Of a stretch of 12,091 nt of DNA, positions 1 to 6,033 are shown in pieces. A model generated the notes under the pieces. That model was given only the letters and a program-made list of their open reading frames with translations. It was not told the DNA's origin and ran no database searches. The DNA comes from AC-69 sp044869895 (GTDB taxonomy: Bacteria; Actinomycetota; UBA4738; HRBIN12). The stretch covers positions 1 to 12,091 of the forward strand of contig JBIOXZ010000165.1 of assembly GCA_044869895.1 (NCBI GenBank). Reading direction: 5' to 3'. The position numbers were made by a program, and so were the translations under genes. How positions within the stretch are numbered: position 1 is the stretch's first letter; each line of letters begins with the position of its first letter.

Positions 1-111
1 CCAACACCGAGCCCGAGTCCTATCACCTCGCCGGCGGACAACGGCAACGGAAACGGCAATGGAAACGGCAACGGGAACGGCCACGGATATGGCACGAGGC
101 GCCCGTTATAG
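1..111 (+). CDS. C-terminal end of an unidentified protein (5' end outside window)
   Basis: Frame 1 is open from the first base to TAG at 109-111 and encodes the last 36 residues of a protein that starts upstream. What is seen is a Pro/Ser/Thr stretch (PTPSPSP...), then seven Asn-Gly repeats, then HGYGTRRPL. Tails of this kind are usually flexible, exported or surface-exposed extensions, but no catalytic or folded domain is visible, so I assign no function. The stop overlaps by 6 bp the end of the opposite-strand RNHCP gene: TTA at 106-108 is a Leu codon here and the TAA stop there. The open frame, the low-complexity pattern and the clean stop make a real gene end likely. Confidence 0.6.
   Translation, partial: PTPSPSPITSPADNGNGNGNGNGNGNGHGYGTRRPL
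40..81 (+). repeat. Tandem 6-bp coding repeat (Asn-Gly, seven units)
   Basis: Seven consecutive AAY-GGN units encode (NG)7. Third bases vary (GGC, GGA, GGG; AAC, AAT), so selection or past slippage has kept the peptide pattern rather than perfect DNA identity. Two degenerate units (HG, YG) follow to about base 93. Such microsatellite-like coding repeats are prone to length variation. Confidence 0.8.
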
Positions 112-475
112 CTGACCGATCCGCTCCGTGGGGAACGGCGGCTGGGCCAGGGGCTCGATCGCCAACCGAAGCAGCATCAGCGGGTTGTCGTCGCCGGCCG
201 TCCGATTGAGGTGGAGCTCGGCGCAGCCCCGGCACCGATGGACGATGACCCACTCACCGTCTCCTCGAACGGTGATGGCGATCGGCTCCATGAGCGAGCC
301 ACAGTCCGCGTCTCGATCGCCGGGACTGTCATCCAGGTGGCGGCTCCACAGGCAGTTCGAGCAAGTTGCGGTGAGCGGTGCCGGGGGCATCGGCCGAGAC
401 GTCCAACCGGCAGTGGCCACAGCGGAACGAGCTTCGCTTCTCATGCCGCTCACCGCGGCGTTTATCGCGTGACAT
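106..475 (-). pseudogene. RNHCP-domain zinc-ribbon protein, interrupted by a frameshift
   Basis: The best start is ATG at 475, with GGAGG about 8 nt upstream. From there the frame reads MSRDKRRGERHEK, then a CxxC knuckle (FRCGHC, residues 17-22), then APGTAHRN, where the frame is lost. The next frame resumes at once with CSNCLWSRHLDDSPGDR, CGSLMEPIAI, GEWVIVHRCRGC, NRTAGDDNP and PPFP, ending at TAA 106-108. These blocks match the RNHCP family, small proteins of unknown function with paired CxxC motifs that probably bind zinc. Restoring two bases (for example CA) between 364 and 365 recreates RNHCSNC and a 123-residue protein. As read, translation from 475 stops at 329 after 48 residues. Conservation on both sides argues for a very recent mutation or an assembly error. 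The family call is strong; true pseudogene status is not settled. Confidence 0.8.
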
Positions 476-534
476 CGGAAGACCTCCAGGAGAGCACGGT
501 GAGATACGTCGTCGTGCCCTGAGGCTCCCGCCGA

Positions 535-600
535 TTAGGAAGAGCTGAACCGACCGGAGCCGGGGCGCGACACGACGATCACCTCGGCAACGATGATCAT
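535..600 (-). CDS. Possible 21-residue micro-protein or leader peptide
   Basis: On the minus strand, ATG at 600 is preceded by GGGAGGTGA ending 3 nt before the start codon, one of the best ribosome binding sites in the window. The frame encodes MIIVAEVIVVSRPGSGRFSSS and ends at TAA 535-537. Seventeen of the 20 codons after ATG end in G or C, like the confirmed genes here. It lies 59 bp upstream of the RNHCP start on the same strand, so it could be a leader or upstream ORF of that gene, or a stand-alone small peptide with a hydrophobic N-terminus. I recognise no family. With so few codons it could be chance. Confidence 0.35.
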   Translation of the reverse strand: MIIVAEVIVVSRPGSGRFSSS

Positions 601-912
601 CGGTCACCTCCCTGCGGTCGGGCCACCAGCGTGGCGAGGTGCGGACCGTCGCATCCCGGCCTGGCCTGGCGCAATGGGACGAGGGAGGCTCGTCTCGGTT
701 CGTCGCCGTGCGGATGCGGCTGAGGTGTGCCCCACATCACCTGCGCGTCCCCCGACAGGATCCGGAAATCCGCCGGCTTGGCGATTGATGACGCTGAACC
801 ATGGGACTAGTGTTCGGGTGCCGGGCAGTTCCGCCGAGCGTTCCCCCGCAGGACTCTCCCTCGCCTTCCCTTTCGTTGACGGTGGTCTTCCCACGAAGTC
901 GATGGAGCGTGC
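601..912. other. Intergenic region upstream of the Tad operon
   Basis: This 312-bp stretch separates the divergent minus-strand micro-ORF and the plus-strand cpaE gene. I find no convincing gene: the open frames here lack a usable ribosome binding site or run antisense into cpaE. It holds the start-side ribosome binding site of the micro-ORF (about 604-612, minus), a candidate plus-strand promoter (785-813), and a pyrimidine-rich leader (about 853-875) before cpaE. I see no riboswitch that I can name. Confidence 0.5.
785..813 (+). promoter_or_regulatory. Candidate housekeeping promoter for the Tad operon
   Basis: TTGATG at 785-790 and TAGTGT at 808-813 are separated by exactly 17 nt. The first matches four of six bases of TTGACA; the second fits the actinobacterial TAnnnT -10 pattern. 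Transcription would start near 820, giving a leader of about 90 nt before cpaE at 913. This is the best-spaced pair I found in the spacer, but short motifs like this arise by chance. Confidence 0.4.
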
Positions 913-1998
913 ATGGAAGAAGTTGCGCGGGTGATCCTCGCCCTCGAGGAACACGATATGGCCGAGGAAGTCATGCACTTCCTCGACCGAACCGGCAAGG
1001 CCCGGGTGGTGGCGACCGCCTCGGACGAGCATCAACTGTCCGAAGCCGTTCGGCAGCTGGAACCCGACGTCGTCGTGGGTTCGCCCCGGCTCGGGACCTC
1101 CGCACGGCTGAACGGAAGTGCGTTGCTTGCCGTGGAGACGACCGAGACCGTGCAGACTCTTCGACGAGCCCTGAAGGCGGGAGCGAAGGGCTTCTTCCTA
1201 TGGCCGGCCGATCGTGGCGAGCTGGCCCGCGCGGTCGCCCGCGTCTTTGCTCCCGGAACCCGGGAGCGTGACACGCTGGGACGGGTCATCGCCGTCCATG
1301 GACCACGCGGGGGCGTGGGGGCGACGTTCCTCGCCTCCCACCTCGCGGCGAGCTTCGCACGGCGCGAGCTGCGTTGCGTCCTGGTGGACCTCGATCTGGA
1401 GATCGCCGACATCCGACCTGCCGTGGGGGCTCCCGTGGACGGATCGCCGAGGACCATCGCCGACGCCGTTCCCATGGGCGAGGAGCTCACCGCCCGCCAC
1501 CTCGACGATCTGCTGTGGCCACACCCCGATGGGTTCCGGGTGCTGTTCGGACCGGCGGACGTGCAGACGGCGGAGCGGGTCACGGCCAGGGACATCGGCC
1601 CGGTCCTCGAGGCAGTCCGGTCGGCCGCCGACATCGTGGTGGTGCACCTCCCCCGTGGCATGGACGACACGGTGAGGCTGGGGCTTGGCCTCGCGGATGT
1701 GGTGGTGATGGTGCTGGGACTCGACGTGCTGTCGTTCCGCGCCGCCAAGCGGGTCGTCGATGCCACCGGACTCGATGATCGCTGTTCGTTCGTCGTCAAC
1801 CGCGCCACCAGGCGGGAGATCTCGCCCGACGACGTCCAACGGGTCTTCGGACGTTCCCCGGTCGCCGTGATCCCCGTGGACCGAAGGGTGTCCGCCGCCC
1901 AGGACCACGGTCGTCTGCTCCCTGTTCGAGGGAGAGCCGGCCGCGCGGTCGATCGGCTGGCCGCGAAGCTGCTCGAGCGGTTGGAGGAAGGATCCTGA
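913..1998 (+). CDS. cpaE: CpaE/TadZ-like pilus-localising ATPase
   Basis: The 361-residue protein has an N-terminal receiver-like region (about 1-115, no clear phospho-acceptor signature) and a ParA/MinD-type ATPase domain (about 124-355). Visible motifs are the deviant Walker A HGPRGGVGATF (129-139), the A' strand CVLVDLDLEIADI (155-167) and the Walker B-like IVVVHLPRG (241-249). The P-loop reads GVGAT rather than GVGKT, so the usual invariant lysine is alanine; degenerate P-loops are known in CpaE/TadZ proteins. The family sits at the inner membrane and places the Tad secretion machine; the syntenic mycobacterial protein Rv3660c is also called Ssd, for septum-site determining. ATG 913 is preceded by GGAG at 5 nt spacing. 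Its TGA shares one base with the cpaF start (TGATG), implying translational coupling. Confidence 0.88.
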   Translation: MEEVARVILALEEHDMAEEVMHFLDRTGKARVVATASDEHQLSEAVRQLEPDVVVGSPRLGTSARLNGSALLAVETTETVQTLRRALKAGAKGFFLWPADRGELARAVARVFAPGTRERDTLGRVIAVHGPRGGVGATFLASHLAASFARRELRCVLVDLDLEIADIRPAVGAPVDGSPRTIADAVPMGEELTARHLDDLLWPHPDGFRVLFGPADVQTAERVTARDIGPVLEAVRSAADIVVVHLPRGMDDTVRLGLGLADVVVMVLGLDVLSFRAAKRVVDATGLDDRCSFVVNRATRREISPDDVQRVFGRSPVAVIPVDRRVSAAQDHGRLLPVRGRAGRAVDRLAAKLLERLEEGS

Positions 1999-3296
1999 TG
2001 CGTGCCGATGCGCTCCTGGAGGTTCGTCGCGGCCTGCACGAGCGGCTGCTTCGCCGGGTCGACGCTCGTGGACTGGAGGAGGTGTCGCGAACCGAGCGGC
2101 GTCTGCGAGTGCGAGAGGAGGCGCTCGCCATCCTCCGCGAGGAGCGGCACATCCTGCCGCGGGGTGTGCTGACCAAGGTCATCAACGAAGTTTCGGATGC
2201 GGTCGTCGGGCTGGGACCCATCGAGTTCCTGCTCAAGGACCCCGAGGTCACCGAGGTGATGGTGAACGGGCCCGACGACGTCTACGTGGAGCGGGAGGGG
2301 CGGCTCGAGAAGGTGACGGACGGTCTGTTTGAGGGGGAGGAGGCCGTCCTACACGTGATCGAGAGGATCGTGGCCCCGCTCGGCCTTCGGGTCGATGAGT
2401 CATCACCTTGGGTGGATGCGCGACTGTCGGACGGCAGTCGGGTGCACGCGATCATCCCGCCCCTTTCGCTCTGCGGTCCCACGCTGAATATCCGCAAGTT
2501 CTCTCCCGTGCCCTTCACGCCAGAGGAGCTCGTTGCGAGAGGAGCGCTTGGGCCACGGGCGCTCAGATTTCTGGCGGCCTGCGTTCAAGGTCGCGCCAAC
2601 GTGATCGTCTCGGGTGGAACCAGCTCGGGCAAGACGACATTGCTCGGTGTCTTGTCCACGTTCGTCCCCGACGGGGAACGATTGGTGACCATCGAGGATG
2701 CGGCTGAGCTCCGCCTGGTCAAGCCGCACGTCGTCTCGCTCGAGGCGCGTCCTGCGAACGTGGAGGGCAAGGGCGAGGTGACCGTGCGCGACCTGGTGAG
2801 AAACGCGCTTCGAATGCGGCCGGACCGGATCATCGTGGGTGAGGTTCGAGGGGGAGAGGCCATCGACATGCTCCAGGCCATGAACACCGGCCACGATGGA
2901 TCGCTGTCGACTGCCCACGCGAACTCACCTCGCCATCTGCTCTGGCGGCTGGAGACCATGGCGATGATGTCGGACGTCGGGCTGCCGGTCGGTCACGTGC
3001 GCGCGCAGGTGGCCTCGGCCATCGACGTCGTCGCGCACATGGCCCGATTGCAAAGCGGACGACGAGTGGTTCTCGAGGTGGCGACCGTCGATGGGATCCA
3101 CGAGGGGCAACCGGTCCTCACGCCGCTGTTCCGGTTCCGCCCCCGGCTCGGTACTCATGGCTTGTTCGAGTCGACCGGGGTCGTCCCCGAGCTTGCGACT
3201 CAGCTCGCAGACGTCGGCGAGGACCTTCCCGAGGGGCTGTTCGCCCCGGGGCCAGATGGAGGCACGTTCGAGGTCGGGACTGGGGAGGGCGGATGA
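1998..3296 (+). CDS. cpaF: CpaF/TadA secretion motor ATPase of the Tad pilus
   Basis: This is a 432-residue hexameric type II/IV secretion ATPase that powers Flp pilus assembly from the cytoplasmic face. An N-terminal helical domain (about 1-60) leads into the conserved region beginning GLGPIEFLLKDPEVTEVMVNGP (71-92). Then come Walker A GGTSSGKT (206-213), an Asp box TIEDAAEL (231-238), Walker B RIIVGEVRGGEA (277-288) and the His box GHDGSLSTAHANSP (298-311). All catalytic blocks look intact and the length is typical of CpaF. The C-terminal 50 residues are acidic and Gly-rich and less conserved. The ATG has GGAGGAAGG just upstream inside cpaE. The gene ends in an ATGA overlap with tadB. Confidence 0.95.
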   Translation: MRADALLEVRRGLHERLLRRVDARGLEEVSRTERRLRVREEALAILREERHILPRGVLTKVINEVSDAVVGLGPIEFLLKDPEVTEVMVNGPDDVYVEREGRLEKVTDGLFEGEEAVLHVIERIVAPLGLRVDESSPWVDARLSDGSRVHAIIPPLSLCGPTLNIRKFSPVPFTPEELVARGALGPRALRFLAACVQGRANVIVSGGTSSGKTTLLGVLSTFVPDGERLVTIEDAAELRLVKPHVVSLEARPANVEGKGEVTVRDLVRNALRMRPDRIIVGEVRGGEAIDMLQAMNTGHDGSLSTAHANSPRHLLWRLETMAMMSDVGLPVGHVRAQVASAIDVVAHMARLQSGRRVVLEVATVDGIHEGQPVLTPLFRFRPRLGTHGLFESTGVVPELATQLADVGEDLPEGLFAPGPDGGTFEVGTGEGG

Positions 3297-4126
3297 GGCC
3301 CGAGGTGGCCGCGATGGTCCTCGCCTCGTTGCCGGGTGTGTTCGCCGCTGTGGCGGCAGATCTGGTGGAGCGAGAACGCGTCCGAGCGCGAGCGGGGGTC
3401 AGGAGGCGCGAACGAGGTTGGGGTGGCGCTGGACGTCGGCTTCGTGCGTCAACCCTTCGAGCGGCCGGCGCGCTCGGAGGGATCGTGGTCGGAGCGTCGA
3501 TCGCCGGCCTCCCGGGCGCTGCGATGGGCGGACTCGCGGCGATCATGATCCCGGTCGTTCGGGCTCGGCGGAGGAGGGCTCGTCGCGCGGAAATGATGCA
3601 GGAGCAGCTCGCCCAAGCGGTGTCGGTGATCGCCGCCGGTCTCCGGACCGGTCTGTCGTTGCTGCAGGCCATCTCGCTTTCCGCGGATGAAGTCGGTGCT
3701 CCGCTGGGGGCGACGCTCCGCGGGCTCGCCGACCGCGTTTCGCTGGGGGTTCCGTTCCCACGATCCCTGGACGGTTGGGTCGCGGAGGTCGGCGTCCCGG
3801 AGGCCCGGCTGATGGCGGGAGTGCTCAGCCTTCAGCGCCGGACGGGTGGCGACCTGCCCGTGGTTCTCGATCGACTTGCCCGCACCCTCCGAGATCGGCA
3901 GGCCGCCGCGCGGGAGGTCCGATCCCTGACCGCGCAGGCGCGATTGTCGGGCGCGATCCTGGGCTTCCTGCCGATCGGCTTCTTCCTATTCCTTTCGGTC
4001 ACGTCGCGACGGGACATCGCCGCCGCCTATCACTCGTCGACGGGAGCCACTGCCATCGTTGCCGGCCTCCTCATGCAGGGCGCGGCGTTCCTGTGGATCC
4101 GCCGGCTGCTTCGGGTCGAAGGGTGA
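3293..4126 (+). CDS. tadB: TadB inner-membrane platform protein (T2SSF family)
   Basis: The 277-residue integral membrane protein has N-terminal hydrophobic segments (about 7-23 and 58-88) and a basic loop RARRRRARRAE (90-100). The T2SSF domain (about 102-235) contains the recognisable QLAQAVSVIAAGLRTGLSLLQA pattern and the RTGGDLPVVLDRLARTLRDR helix (183-202). Two C-terminal membrane segments follow (about 218-237 and 250-270). TadB pairs with TadC to form the platform coupling the CpaF motor to pilin insertion. The start overlaps the cpaF stop by 4 bp (ATGA) with GGGAGGG upstream. The stop overlaps the tadC start by one base. Confidence 0.9.
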   Translation: MRPEVAAMVLASLPGVFAAVAADLVERERVRARAGVRRRERGWGGAGRRLRASTLRAAGALGGIVVGASIAGLPGAAMGGLAAIMIPVVRARRRRARRAEMMQEQLAQAVSVIAAGLRTGLSLLQAISLSADEVGAPLGATLRGLADRVSLGVPFPRSLDGWVAEVGVPEARLMAGVLSLQRRTGGDLPVVLDRLARTLRDRQAAAREVRSLTAQARLSGAILGFLPIGFFLFLSVTSRRDIAAAYHSSTGATAIVAGLLMQGAAFLWIRRLLRVEG

Positions 4127-4968
4127 TGGAGGCGTATCTGGCTCCTGTGGTTGCCGCCGCGGCGGTCATGCTGGCCGTCGCGGCGGCCGCCACGACCGTT
4201 GACCGGGCGCTCGCTTTCCGCCTCGGAGCTCTGCCATTCAACGAGTCGAGCGGCAAGCTTCGGCGCGTGGCGGGCCGCCTCGGCGCCGCTCGCCTCGTTC
4301 GTCGCCTTCCGGGCAGCGCGGCCACCGTCCGGCGGATCGCCCATGCGCGCGTGGCGGTCACGGAGGACGAGATGGCGGGGGCGAAGGTCCTTTCCACCGG
4401 CCTCCTTGCCCTTGCGGCGCTGTCCGCCCCCTGGCCCGCCCCAATGCTCGCTCCGGTGTTGGCCGGATGCGGCGTCTTGCTCCCCGACGTGGTGCTCGTC
4501 CGGCTCGCTCACCGCCGCATCGAGCGAGCCGACCGAGAGATGCCGCTCCTCCTCGATCTCCTCGCTGCGGCCTCCTCGGCAGGGCTCTCGGGCCAGCTCG
4601 CCCTCCGCCGGGCGATCGAGTCGACCGAGGGCCCCCTCTCGGAGGAGCTTGCCGATGTGATCCGCTCCGTGGACCTGGGCGCTCGGTGGCGCGACGAGCT
4701 CCGCAGCGCCTCGGACCGACTGCCCCTCCCGGACCTGCGAAGGGCGGTGGCCACGATGGCCCGGGCCGAATCCCTCGGGTCGTCCCTGGCCGACGCACTC
4801 TCGGAGCTAGCTACCGAGGTTCGAGACGCACGACGTTCGGCCGCGACCGAGCGCGCTCGGAAAGCGCCCGTCAAGATGCTGTTCCCTCTGGTGTTCCTGG
4901 TGCTCCCGGCGTTCCTCCTCCTCACGGTGGTGCCCGTCTTGATCAGCGCGTTGCAATCGATCCGCTGA
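4126..4968 (+). CDS. tadC: TadC inner-membrane platform protein (T2SSF family)
   Basis: This is a 280-residue polytopic protein. There is an N-terminal membrane segment (about 5-24), a pair of hydrophobic stretches (about 88-127), a cytoplasmic T2SSF domain (about 133-250) with REMPLLLDLLAAASSAGLSGQLALRRA, and a long C-terminal membrane segment MLFPLVFLVLPAFLLLTVVPVLI (251-273), the usual TadC ending. The same frame is open upstream to about 3775, but there it runs over tadB; ATG 4126, which overlaps the tadB stop as TGATG, gives the correct family length and N-terminus. It is the second half of the TadB/TadC platform. Confidence 0.9.
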   Translation: MEAYLAPVVAAAAVMLAVAAAATTVDRALAFRLGALPFNESSGKLRRVAGRLGAARLVRRLPGSAATVRRIAHARVAVTEDEMAGAKVLSTGLLALAALSAPWPAPMLAPVLAGCGVLLPDVVLVRLAHRRIERADREMPLLLDLLAAASSAGLSGQLALRRAIESTEGPLSEELADVIRSVDLGARWRDELRSASDRLPLPDLRRAVATMARAESLGSSLADALSELATEVRDARRSAATERARKAPVKMLFPLVFLVLPAFLLLTVVPVLISALQSIR

Positions 4969-4970
4969 GG

Positions 4971-4977
4971 GGAGGTG
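4971..4977 (+). promoter_or_regulatory. Strong ribosome binding site of the flp pilin
   Basis: GGAGGTG lies 5 nt before ATG 4983, in the only true gap (14 bp) between Tad genes. Every other gene of the operon starts by overlapping its predecessor. A dedicated near-consensus site fits a need for more pilin than platform protein. Confidence 0.75.
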
Positions 4978-4982
4978 AAGTC

Positions 4983-5177
4983 ATGTTGCTTGCGCTCTAC
5001 ATCCGCATCCGAACCCGGGTCGCGCGGGACATCGGCCAGACGACGGCCGAGTACGCCTTGGTGATCCTGGCGGCTGCGGCCATCGCCGTCGTGCTGATCG
5101 CCTGGGCTCGTTCCTCAGGCAAGCTCCCCGCCTTCTTCGACAACATCATCGACCAGGTGGCGGGGAGTGCGCAGTAG
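4983..5177 (+). CDS. flp: Flp-family type IVb prepilin (major pilin candidate)
   Basis: The 64-residue protein has a basic leader (RIRTRVARDIG, ending at G18) and then QTTAEYALVILAAAAIAVVLIAW. The Gly-1/Gln+1 site with Glu+5 and Tyr+6 is the canonical Flp prepilin cleavage site, followed by the single hydrophobic helix that anchors the subunit and packs the fibre. Cleavage would leave a mature pilin of 46 residues, normal for Flp. The C-terminal part (SSGKLPAFFDNIIDQVAGSAQ) is short and hydrophilic. The syntenic mycobacterial gene is Rv3656c. No prepilin peptidase gene is in the window, so processing must rely on one elsewhere. It could be a minor pilin, but it is the only Flp-type gene here. 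Confidence 0.9.
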   Translation: MLLALYIRIRTRVARDIGQTTAEYALVILAAAAIAVVLIAWARSSGKLPAFFDNIIDQVAGSAQ

Positions 5178-5565
5178 GGCCTGGGGACGGCACATTGAAC
5201 GAGGTTCTGCCGTCGTGGAGTTCGCGCTGGTCCTGCCCGTCCTGCTCTTGCTCTGCCTGGCCCTGGTGCAGATCGGACTGCTTGCTCGGGATCAGCTTCT
5301 CCTGGTACAGGCGGCCCGAGCGGGCTCGCGACAGGCAGTGGTCGATCCGGAAGACGGTACCGTTCGATCGGCCGCGCTGCAGGCCGCGCCAGGACTCGAT
5401 CCGACGAGGGTGGAGGTCACGGTGGATCGAACCGGCGGCCTCGGCCAGCCGGTCGAGGTGACCGTGGGTTACGAGGCGAAGATCGCCATCCCGTTGGCCG
5501 GGCTGTTCTTCCCCTCGGAGCTCTCGTTGGAGGCCTCCACCGCCATGCGTCAGGAGTTCCCGTGA
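5167..5565 (+). CDS. tadE: TadE-like minor pilin
   Basis: The 132-residue protein begins with a short basic segment, then ERGSAVVEFALVLPVLLLLCLALVQIGLLARDQ, the classic TadE block. G|SAVVEF has Glu+5 and Phe+6 after Gly, so it may be cut by the same prepilin peptidase as Flp. The rest is a soluble beta-rich domain (about 55-132) that would face outside. The GTG start at 5167 overlaps flp by 11 bp, with AGGTGG about 8 nt upstream. No later in-frame start precedes the hydrophobic block, so GTG is favoured. The equivalent mycobacterial gene is Rv3655c. TadE-type pseudopilins are thought to help initiate or cap pili. Confidence 0.87.
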   Translation: MRSRAWGRHIERGSAVVEFALVLPVLLLLCLALVQIGLLARDQLLLVQAARAGSRQAVVDPEDGTVRSAALQAAPGLDPTRVEVTVDRTGGLGQPVEVTVGYEAKIAIPLAGLFFPSELSLEASTAMRQEFP

Positions 5566-5927
5566 ACCGCGAGGGAGGTTCGGTCTCGATCGTGGTCGCG
5601 GCGCTCGTGGCCCTGATCCTGGTTCTCGGGTTGGGAGCGGCGGACCTGGCCAAGGCGCTCGTCGCGGTGTCGAGAGCACAATCCGCGGCCGATGCGGCAG
5701 CCCTGGCTGCCGCGCAGGAGCTCGCGTTGCCTTCGGGGCGCGAACCGGCCGATGCCGCGTCGGAATACGCCGCCCGGAACGGCGCCGAGCTGATCGAGTG
5801 CCGATGCGCGGCCGGGACCTTCGAAGCGACGGTGCGCGTCCGGGTACCCGTGGGGTATCTGTCGACCCTCGGAGGTGAGCGGATCGTCGAAGCGCGAGCC
5901 CGCGCCGTCGTGGATCCCGGCGCCTGA
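5562..5927 (+). CDS. Rv3654c-type TadE-like membrane protein
   Basis: A 121-residue protein starting at GTG 5562, in a GTGA overlap with the tadE stop and with AGGAG upstream. After MNREGGSVSIV comes one membrane helix (about 8-30), then AKALVAVSRAQSAADAAALAAAQEL, the TadG-like block seen in actinobacterial Rv3654c-family (helicase/secretion-neighbourhood TadE-like) proteins. A small external domain follows, with two close cysteines (ECRCAAG, about 78-84). It occupies the position of Rv3654c as the last gene of the Tad operon. It is probably a minor pilus or envelope component; its exact role is not established. Confidence 0.82.
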   Translation: MNREGGSVSIVVAALVALILVLGLGAADLAKALVAVSRAQSAADAAALAAAQELALPSGREPADAASEYAARNGAELIECRCAAGTFEATVRVRVPVGYLSTLGGERIVEARARAVVDPGA

Positions 5928-5989
5928 CCGCCCGCGGCGTCGCAGAGCCGGACCCGGGGCTGGCCCGCGAGCCCGAGCGTCTGAGGATC

Positions 5990-6016
5990 CCCGAACCCCT
6001 CACGTCAGGGGTCGGG
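5990..6016 (+). terminator. GC-rich hairpin after the Tad operon
   Basis: CCCGAaCCCCT (5990-6000) pairs with AGGGGTCGGG (6007-6016): ten base pairs, one bulged A and a 6-nt loop, 62 bp after the last Tad stop. No U-tract follows; the next bases are CGTACAAT, the candidate -10 of the next gene. Terminators without U-tracts are proposed in actinobacteria, so this may end Tad transcription, or it may regulate the next promoter. Confidence 0.45.
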
Positions 6017-6018
6017 CG

Positions 6019-6024
6019 TACAAT
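6019..6024 (+). promoter_or_regulatory. -10 box for a leaderless DUF5318 transcript
   Basis: TACAAT fits the TAnnnT -10 consensus and lies 9 nt before ATG 6034, so transcription should begin within a few bases of the start codon. No ribosome binding site lies in between (CGTACAATGCCCGCACC). I see no -35 at 16-18 nt spacing; that position is occupied by the hairpin. Confidence 0.6.
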
Positions 6025-6033
6025 GCCCGCACC

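Noticed and set aside
355..375. Programmed ribosomal frameshift in the RNHCP gene
   Set aside because: No slippery heptamer or convincing downstream structure is visible, and simple restoration of two bases recreates the family motif, so mutation or error is simpler.
876..881. TTGACG as a -35 box closer to cpaE
   Set aside because: At 17 nt spacing the -10 position (899-904) reads TCGATG, which does not fit TAnnnT.
593..1035. Open frames on both strands in the spacer before cpaE (plus 593-934, minus 604-1035)
   Set aside because: They lack family-like composition or a suitable ribosome binding site, and they run into cpaE out of frame or antisense; they look like GC-rich shadows.
3775..4125. 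Upstream extension of tadC in its own frame
   Set aside because: It overlaps the conserved T2SSF region of tadB and has non-homologous Arg/Gly/Pro-rich composition; ATG 4126 fits coupling and family length.
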